This document shows, piece by piece, positions 41,640 through 45,579 of a stretch of DNA of 45,579 nucleotides. Numbering within the stretch: the stretch's first letter is position 1; every line of letters starts with the position of its first letter. The notes beneath the pieces were generated by a model. That model saw only the letters and a list, made by a program, of their open reading frames with translations. It was not told the DNA's origin and ran no database searches. A program made the translations under genes and the position numbers. Origin of the DNA: an uncultured Streptococcus sp. (GTDB lineage Bacteria > Bacillota > Bacilli > Lactobacillales > Streptococcaceae); contig CAKPVT010000009.1 in assembly GCA_934196125.1 (NCBI GenBank), forward strand, positions 1 through 45,579, given 5' to 3'.

Positions 41640-42896
41640 TTATTGATAGATGTAGTAAACAGTTCCGCCACCCCAAGTTGATGAAGTTGGGTTGAACCAT
41701 CCACGGTAGTTACCGATTGATGAGTTACCAGCATAGTTAGCTTCCATAACTTGGATGTTAGTTGAGCTTTGAACAGCTGTTACGTATGCAACGTGTCCAT
41801 AACCACCATCGTACGGCCATACAGCTACTGCACCAGCTTGTGGTGTAGTACCTACAGAGTGACCGGCAGCTCGTGCGCTAGCAATCCATTGGTTAGCATT
41901 ACCCCAATAGTTACCAACCCATGAAGCAAGTGATTTAACACCCCAAGTACATTGACCTACTGGGTAAGTGTTACCTGCTGTGTTAGTAGTTGGTGTTACT
42001 GAAGATGGTTTAACAACTGATGATGAAGTTGAAGCAGCTGGTTTAGCAGCAGTTTGTGCTGGTGCTGCTTGAGCTGGAGTTGAAGCTTGAGCTGAAGTAT
42101 CTGTAGTTGCTGTACCATTTTGAACAGCAGCTTGTGCTTGTGCTACAGATTCAGCTTGTGCTTGTGCTACAGATTCAGCTTGTGCTTCAGCAGCAGCCTG
42201 TGCTGCTTGTGCTTCAGCAGCAGCTTGTTCAGCAGCTTCTTTTTGAGCTACTAAGCTTGCTTTTTCATCTTCTGCAGTTGCTAATTGAGCTGACAAGTTC
42301 AATTGAGCTGCTTCCAATTCAGCTTGTTGTGTTGTCAAAGCTGCTTGGTTTTGGTCAATAGTTGCTTTATTAGCAGCTACTGTATTGATAGCTTCTTGGT
42401 TTTCAGCTTGTTTTTGTTCGATAGCAGCTTTATCTGCTTCTTGTTGTTCCAACATTTTTTCGTTTGCAGAAACAACTTCACGAACAGCAGCTACACGATT
42501 AATAGCATCTGAAATTGATTTAGAATTCAGGATAGTATTAATGTAGCTTGTAGCTGTGTTAGTTTTTTGAGCACTGCGTGCTTGTTTTTTCAAAGATTCA
42601 TTACGAGCAACAATCTTGCTTGAAAGAGCTTGAATTTCTTCGCCCAATTTTTGAGATTCTGCTTCGAGTTGAGCGTTTTGTGCTCCCAATTCAGCTTGTT
42701 GTGATTGAAGTGAAGTCACTTGTTCTTGAAGAGCATCAACTTGACTTTGAGCAGCTGCTTGCTCAGATGTAAGATTACTGATGACCGCATCTTGTGCAGT
42801 GATTTGTGTGTCATAATCATCCGCATTTACTGTAGTGGCTGCCGTTCCAAGTGTTACACCACTGACAAGAACAGCTGATAAAATTCTTTTTTTCAT
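41640..42896 (-). CDS. pcsB: Secreted peptidoglycan hydrolase PcsB, CHAP domain
   Basis: A 418-residue secreted protein needed for daughter-cell separation in streptococci, where FtsEX activates it. A signal peptide (1-25, likely cut at VNA/DD) is followed by a long coiled coil (about 26-240). Next is an alanine- and glutamine-rich linker (AQAESVAQAQAESVAQ, then Ala/Pro/Thr-rich). The C-terminal CHAP domain (about 311-418) has Cys316 (GQCTWGV) and His368 (GYGHVAYV). I start at 42894-42896 with AAGGAG 13 bases upstream. It lies after mreCD, as in other streptococci, and has a WalR-like box upstream. Confidence 0.96.
   Translation of the reverse strand: MKKRILSAVLVSGVTLGTAATTVNADDYDTQITAQDAVISNLTSEQAAAQSQVDALQEQVTSLQSQQAELGAQNAQLEAESQKLGEEIQALSSKIVARNESLKKQARSAQKTNTATSYINTILNSKSISDAINRVAAVREVVSANEKMLEQQEADKAAIEQKQAENQEAINTVAANKATIDQNQAALTTQQAELEAAQLNLSAQLATAEDEKASLVAQKEAAEQAAAEAQAAQAAAEAQAESVAQAQAESVAQAQAAVQNGTATTDTSAQASTPAQAAPAQTAAKPAASTSSSVVKPSSVTPTTNTAGNTYPVGQCTWGVKSLASWVGNYWGNANQWIASARAAGHSVGTTPQAGAVAVWPYDGGYGHVAYVTAVQSSTNIQVMEANYAGNSSIGNYRGWFNPTSSTWGGGTVYYIYQ
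42130..42177. repeat. 24-base direct repeat in the pcsB linker
   Basis: Two identical 24-base units in tandem (42130-42153 and 42154-42177) encode the repeated AQAESVAQ linker segment. Copy number could vary by slippage without harming the two folded domains. Confidence 0.75.
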
Positions 42897-42945
42897 ATAA
42901 ATTAAACTACTCCTTTTTTGATAAGACATTATTATTTTACCAAAA

Positions 42946-42971
42946 AATCACGCAATTAATATTACGTGATT
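42946..42971 (-). terminator. Terminator after mreD
   Basis: AATCACG pairs with CGTGATT around a 12-base AT loop, followed on the minus strand by TTTTTT. It lies about 28 bases after the mreD stop. Confidence 0.7.
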
Positions 42972-42977
42972 GTTACA
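42961..42977 (-). promoter_or_regulatory. WalR (VicR) box-like site upstream of pcsB
   Basis: On the minus strand TGTAAC, five bases, CGTAAT matches the WalR consensus TGTWAH-N5-TGTWAH with one mismatch. pcsB is an established WalRK target in streptococci. The box overlaps the mreD terminator, 65-81 bases before the pcsB ATG. Confidence 0.55.
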
Positions 42978-42998
42978 TTTGTGTTTTGTTCTGGTAAT

Positions 42999-43505
42999 CT
43001 AACTTTCCAAAAATACTTTTTTAAACACTTTTCGGAAGATTAAGTACATAAGAATATTGTAGATAAGAGTTGGTGCAAAGCAATAAGCTATAAAATAGGT
43101 CATTGACATCGTTGTCATTCCAAGTAGAATAGCTCCTAATTCCCCAATAATTTCAAACAAAAACAAAACAATAATATAAAAGATTAATGTTTGAAAATTG
43201 CTCACAAAGAAATTTTTACTAATTTTACTAGTAAAAATGACTAGAATCGGTAGCAAAAAGATAACTAAACCAATTCGGTTTAAATAGTAAATATCAAATA
43301 TCCCACCCAAAACAAGCGAGCTGATAAACATAAAATATTTATTCTTATCGTGATAAAAGTACAAAACAGCTAATAGCAATAAATGACTAGAAACCGTCAA
43401 ATGATAAGAAAATATCGAACTCGCTAAAAAAGATAGTTGTCCATCAATTAACATTAATAGGAAAAGTAACAATAGTAAAAAATACTTATTTTTATAAAAT
43501 TTCAC
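42999..43505 (-). CDS. mreD: Rod shape-determining protein MreD
   Basis: A 168-residue membrane protein of the peripheral wall elongasome with about five helices. It reads MKFYKNKYFLLLLLFLLMLI then DGQLSF, the streptococcal MreD start. There is no ATG. I choose the GTG at 43503-43505, because GGTGAT, the 3' half of the full Shine-Dalgarno sequence, lies just upstream. TTG and GTG codons up to 43520 are alternatives. It begins right after the mreC stop, so it is coupled. Confidence 0.88.
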   Translation of the reverse strand: MKFYKNKYFLLLLLFLLMLIDGQLSFLASSIFSYHLTVSSHLLLLAVLYFYHDKNKYFMFISSLVLGGIFDIYYLNRIGLVIFLLPILVIFTSKISKNFFVSNFQTLIFYIIVLFLFEIIGELGAILLGMTTMSMTYFIAYCFAPTLIYNILMYLIFRKVFKKVFLES

Positions 43506-43506
43506 T

Positions 43507-44334
43507 TTAATCACCAACAATTGTTACATAAGAAATATCAGAGAAGTCTGCTGTCGGAGTCACATAGACAACACGCTCCAAACTTTCTGAACTATTTTTT
43601 ACACTAGAAACCGTACCGACAGAAATATTGGCAACAGTATCTCCATCTAGCCCACTCGTTACAACACTATCTCCTTCTTCAATATCCACAGAAGAATTTA
43701 AATTTGTAATTACAAAACATTTTTTATCCGAATCATAAGATTCCAATAAACCATAAACTTCTGCTGAAGAGGTCGCAATCTTAATTGGAATATTAAAATC
43801 TGAACCGTTTGATAAAAGTGTTATACTCGAAGTCGTAGAATCCACATCAGATACCGTACCGATTAGACCACCACCCGATAAAGCCAACATTTTTTTCGTT
43901 ATATTATTCTTCTTTCCTAGCTTAACAGTTAACGAATCATACCAAGAAACGGGACTTCGGACAATAACCTTTCCAGTAGCTGAAAATTGAGAAGTAATTG
44001 ATGATGAAGCTCCAATCTCACCATTAAGCTCTTCATTTTCTTCTTTTAAAGAAGCAATTAATTCACTTTGATCCTCAAATTCTGCAACTTTTTGCTTTAA
44101 TTCCTTGTTCTCAGAATACGTATTAAAAAGATCTCTAATTTCCTCATTAGCAGAATCTAAGAAACGAAAAGGAGCAGAAACCACGGAATCCACGCGAGCA
44201 ACAACGCTCCTTATAGGGGAAGAGATTGCAGAAACCACCCCAGAATTTCTAAATAAAAAAGCTAAAGACATGCCCAAAAGCAATAAAATCAATACCGCAA
44301 AAAAAACAAAACGAGAGATTCTTAATTTTTTCAA
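43507..44334 (-). CDS. mreC: Rod shape-determining protein MreC
   Basis: A 275-residue bitopic protein. One membrane helix (about 10-28) is followed by a coiled coil (about 65-105) and two beta-barrel subdomains (from about 110), including TGKVIVRSPVSWYDSLTVKL. It scaffolds wall synthesis in ovococci despite the absence of MreB. It starts with TTG at 44332-44334 (MKKLRISRFVFFAVLILLLL); a GGTG site lies seven bases upstream. A downstream ATG at residue 22 would remove the membrane helix and is unlikely. Confidence 0.92.
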   Translation of the reverse strand: MKKLRISRFVFFAVLILLLLGMSLAFLFRNSGVVSAISSPIRSVVARVDSVVSAPFRFLDSANEEIRDLFNTYSENKELKQKVAEFEDQSELIASLKEENEELNGEIGASSSITSQFSATGKVIVRSPVSWYDSLTVKLGKKNNITKKMLALSGGGLIGTVSDVDSTTSSITLLSNGSDFNIPIKIATSSAEVYGLLESYDSDKKCFVITNLNSSVDIEEGDSVVTSGLDGDTVANISVGTVSSVKNSSESLERVVYVTPTADFSDISYVTIVGD

Positions 44335-44369
44335 GATTTTGCACCAACTATCCTAGAATATAAAAAATA

Positions 44370-44398
44370 AAACGAGATATCCAAAGATAATCTCGCTT
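44370..44398 (-). terminator. Terminator of the tRNA cluster
   Basis: CGAGATATCC and GATAATCTCG pair with one bulge, followed by TTTTATTTTTT on the minus strand. It lies between the last tRNA and mreC. Confidence 0.75.
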
Positions 44399-44408
44399 CA
44401 AAATAGCA

Positions 44409-44496
44409 CGGAGAATAAGGGATTCGAACCCTTGCGCCAGTTACCCGACCTAACGATTTAGCAAACCGTCCTCTTCAGCCTCTTGAGTAATTCTCC
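44409..44496 (-). tRNA. tRNA-Ser (GCT)
   Basis: An 88-base class II tRNA with a long variable arm. The anticodon loop is TTGCTAA. The acceptor stem GGAGAAT/ATTCTCC carries discriminator G. It is the last tRNA of the cluster. Confidence 0.96.
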
Positions 44497-44506
44497 ATTC
44501 CATGTA

Positions 44507-44580
<74 letters not shown>

Positions 44581-44612
44581 ATGAAAGTTGGAATAACCAA
44601 AATATAAATAAA

Positions 44613-44683
44613 AGCGGGTGACGAGAATCGAACTCGCGACAACAGCTTGGAAGGCTGTAGTTTTACCACTAAACTACACCCGC
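44613..44683 (-). tRNA. tRNA-Gly (TCC)
   Basis: A 71-base cloverleaf with anticodon loop CTTCCAA and acceptor stem GCGGGTG/CACCCGC. Discriminator T. Confidence 0.96.
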
Positions 44684-44703
44684 ATAATAAAATATAAAAC
44701 TAA

Positions 44704-44776
44704 TGGCGCGAGACGGAATCGAACCGCCGACACATGGAGCTTCAATCCATTGCTCTACCAACTGAGCTACCGAGCC
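44704..44776 (-). tRNA. tRNA-Phe (GAA)
   Basis: A 73-base cloverleaf with anticodon loop TTGAAGC. The acceptor GGCTCGG/TCGCGCC has a T4-C69 mismatch and a G7-T66 wobble. All other stems pair well, so it is probably functional. Confidence 0.95.
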
Positions 44777-44781
44777 TTCTA

Positions 44782-44855
<74 letters not shown>

Positions 44856-44868
44856 TCAACAATATTAA

Positions 44869-44958
44869 AGGAGGATGTGGGATTCGAACCCACGCACGCT
44901 TTTACACGCCTGACGGTTTTCAAGACCGTTCCCTTCAGCCGGACTTGGGTAATCCTCC
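44869..44958 (-). tRNA. tRNA-Ser (TGA)
   Basis: A class II tRNA of about 90 bases with a long variable arm and anticodon loop CTTGAAA. The acceptor GGAGGAT/ATCCTCC is perfect; the next base is T rather than the usual G discriminator. Confidence 0.95.
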
Positions 44959-44981
44959 AAATTATAATATATTAAAACACA

Positions 44982-45055
44982 TGGACCTTGTAGGACTCGA
45001 ACCTACGACCGCTCGGTTATGAGCCGAGTGCTCTAACCAGTTGAGCTAAAGGTCC
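44982..45055 (-). tRNA. tRNA with CAT anticodon, probably tRNA-Ile2
   Basis: A 74-base cloverleaf with loop CTCATAA. Its body (GGACCTTTAGCTCA...) resembles the Firmicutes tRNA-Ile2, whose C34 is changed to lysidine by TilS to read AUA. A separate elongator tRNA-Met and an initiator lie in the same cluster, which supports this reading over a third Met tRNA. Confidence 0.8.
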
Positions 45056-45076
45056 AAAATCATCCATAATATCTTA

Positions 45077-45150
45077 TAGCGGCGAAGGGGATCGAACCCC
45101 CGACCTCCCGGGTATGAACCGGACGCTCTAGCCAGCTGAGCTACACCGCC
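45077..45150 (-). tRNA. Elongator tRNA-Met (CAT)
   Basis: A 74-base cloverleaf with anticodon loop TTCATAC. G1-T72 and T6-G67 wobbles in the acceptor are also found in Bacillus tRNA-Met. Confidence 0.93.
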
Positions 45151-45155
45151 ATCAA

Positions 45156-45229
45156 TCGGGAAGACAGGATTCGAACCTGCGACCCCTTGGTCCCAAACCA
45201 AGTGCTCTACCAAGCTGAGCTACTTCCCG
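45156..45229 (-). tRNA. tRNA-Pro (TGG)
   Basis: A 74-base cloverleaf with anticodon loop TTTGGGA and perfect acceptor CGGGAAG/CTTCCCG. Confidence 0.97.
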
Positions 45230-45234
45230 AAATA

Positions 45235-45308
45235 TGCACCCTGCAGGATTCGAACCTGCAACCGCCTGATTCGTAGTCAGGTACTCTATCCAGTTGAGCC
45301 AAGGGTGC
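45235..45308 (-). tRNA. tRNA-Arg (ACG)
   Basis: A 74-base cloverleaf with anticodon loop CTACGAA. A34 is expected to be changed to inosine. Acceptor GCACCCT/AGGGTGC. Confidence 0.97.
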
Positions 45309-45324
45309 ATCTTATTAAATTTTC

Positions 45325-45410
45325 TGCCGAGGACCGGAATCGAACCGGTACGAAAGTTACCCTTCGCAGGATTTTAAGTCCTGTGCGTCTGCCAGTTCCG
45401 CCACCCCGGC
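45325..45410 (-). tRNA. tRNA-Leu (TAA)
   Basis: An 86-base class II tRNA with a long variable arm and anticodon loop CTTAAAA. Acceptor GCCGGGG/CCTCGGC, discriminator A. Confidence 0.97.
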
Positions 45411-45417
45411 CTCTACA

Positions 45418-45489
45418 AGCGAACGACGGGGTTCGAACCCGCGACCCCCACCTTGGCAAGGTGATGTTCTACCACTGAACTACGTTCGC
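45418..45489 (-). tRNA. tRNA-Gly (GCC)
   Basis: A 72-base cloverleaf with anticodon loop TTGCCAA and acceptor GCGAACG/CGTTCGC. Confidence 0.97.
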
Positions 45490-45504
45490 ATAAAGAGTAT
45501 CCTA

Positions 45505-45577
45505 TGCCGGCTACATGACTTGAACACGCGACCCTCTGATTACAAATCAGATGCTCTACCAACTGAGCTAAGCCGGC
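45505..45577 (-). tRNA. tRNA-Thr (TGT)
   Basis: A 73-base cloverleaf with anticodon loop TTTGTAA and acceptor GCCGGCT/AGCCGGC. It is the first tRNA of the visible cluster; the operon probably continues to the right with more tRNAs and rRNA genes. Confidence 0.96.
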
Positions 45578-45579
45578 TA

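Noticed and set aside
42107..42361. Plus-strand leucine-rich ORF opposite pcsB
   Set aside because: It mirrors the Ala/Gln-rich linker of pcsB read backwards and has no ribosome binding site.

Overview
This window is a chromosomal segment of a low-GC Gram-positive coccus, almost certainly a Streptococcus. The pcsB, mreCD, single-chain purL and r-protein sequences all look streptococcal. The Streptococcus bovis/equinus complex is my best guess, but that is inference from sequence feel, not a search. Every confident protein gene and all tRNAs lie on the minus strand, so transcription runs from the right end to the left end. The order tRNA cluster, mreCD, pcsB, prs, aminotransferase, recO, plsX, acp, pur operon is a layout typical of the oriC-proximal part of streptococcal chromosomes.

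Right to left: (1) 45577-44409, thirteen tRNA genes, probably the tail of an rRNA operon outside the window. (2) 44334-40529, mreC, mreD, pcsB (cell shape and septal wall hydrolysis) and prs (PRPP synthesis). (3) 40326-36979, class I aminotransferase, recO, plsX and an acyl carrier protein. (4) 36854-27157, the purine operon purC-purL-purF-purM-purN-small membrane ORF-purH, with a good promoter and a PurBox-like site. (5) 26743-20946, a frameshifted low-molecular-weight tyrosine phosphatase, a MORN-repeat protein, an OatA/Adr-type O-acetyltransferase, a short consensus-promoter transcript with a 25-codon ORF, thrC and a MATE transporter. (6) 20872-15711, an AT-rich accessory island. (7) 15391-968, the complete S10-spc-alpha ribosomal protein operon from rpsJ to rplQ with secY, adk, infA and rpoA, followed by an L17-downstream-element-like RNA and a terminator. 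(8) 1-798, a gene-poor stretch with a decayed IS30-like transposase remnant.

The accessory island is the most unusual part. It holds a TslA-like lipase (N-terminal GHSLG hydrolase, C-terminal helical LXG-like region). It also holds a second lipase domain that keeps its catalytic triad but lacks that C-terminal region and runs in frame into a lipoprotein, a small membrane-anchored protein, and only the N-terminal third of EsaA. The island sits between a LysR gene that has lost its 3' part and a DUF2798-like gene that has lost its 5' end. It therefore looks like an orphan type VII secretion lipase/immunity module that replaced the middle of an older locus. No WXG100 protein or secretion machinery is present in the window.

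Other signals include a promoter inside the ribosomal operon upstream of infA, a PurBox embedded in the acp terminator, a duplicated purM 5' end flanking a structured spacer, two perfect DnaA boxes between prs and the aminotransferase gene, and a WalR-like box upstream of pcsB.
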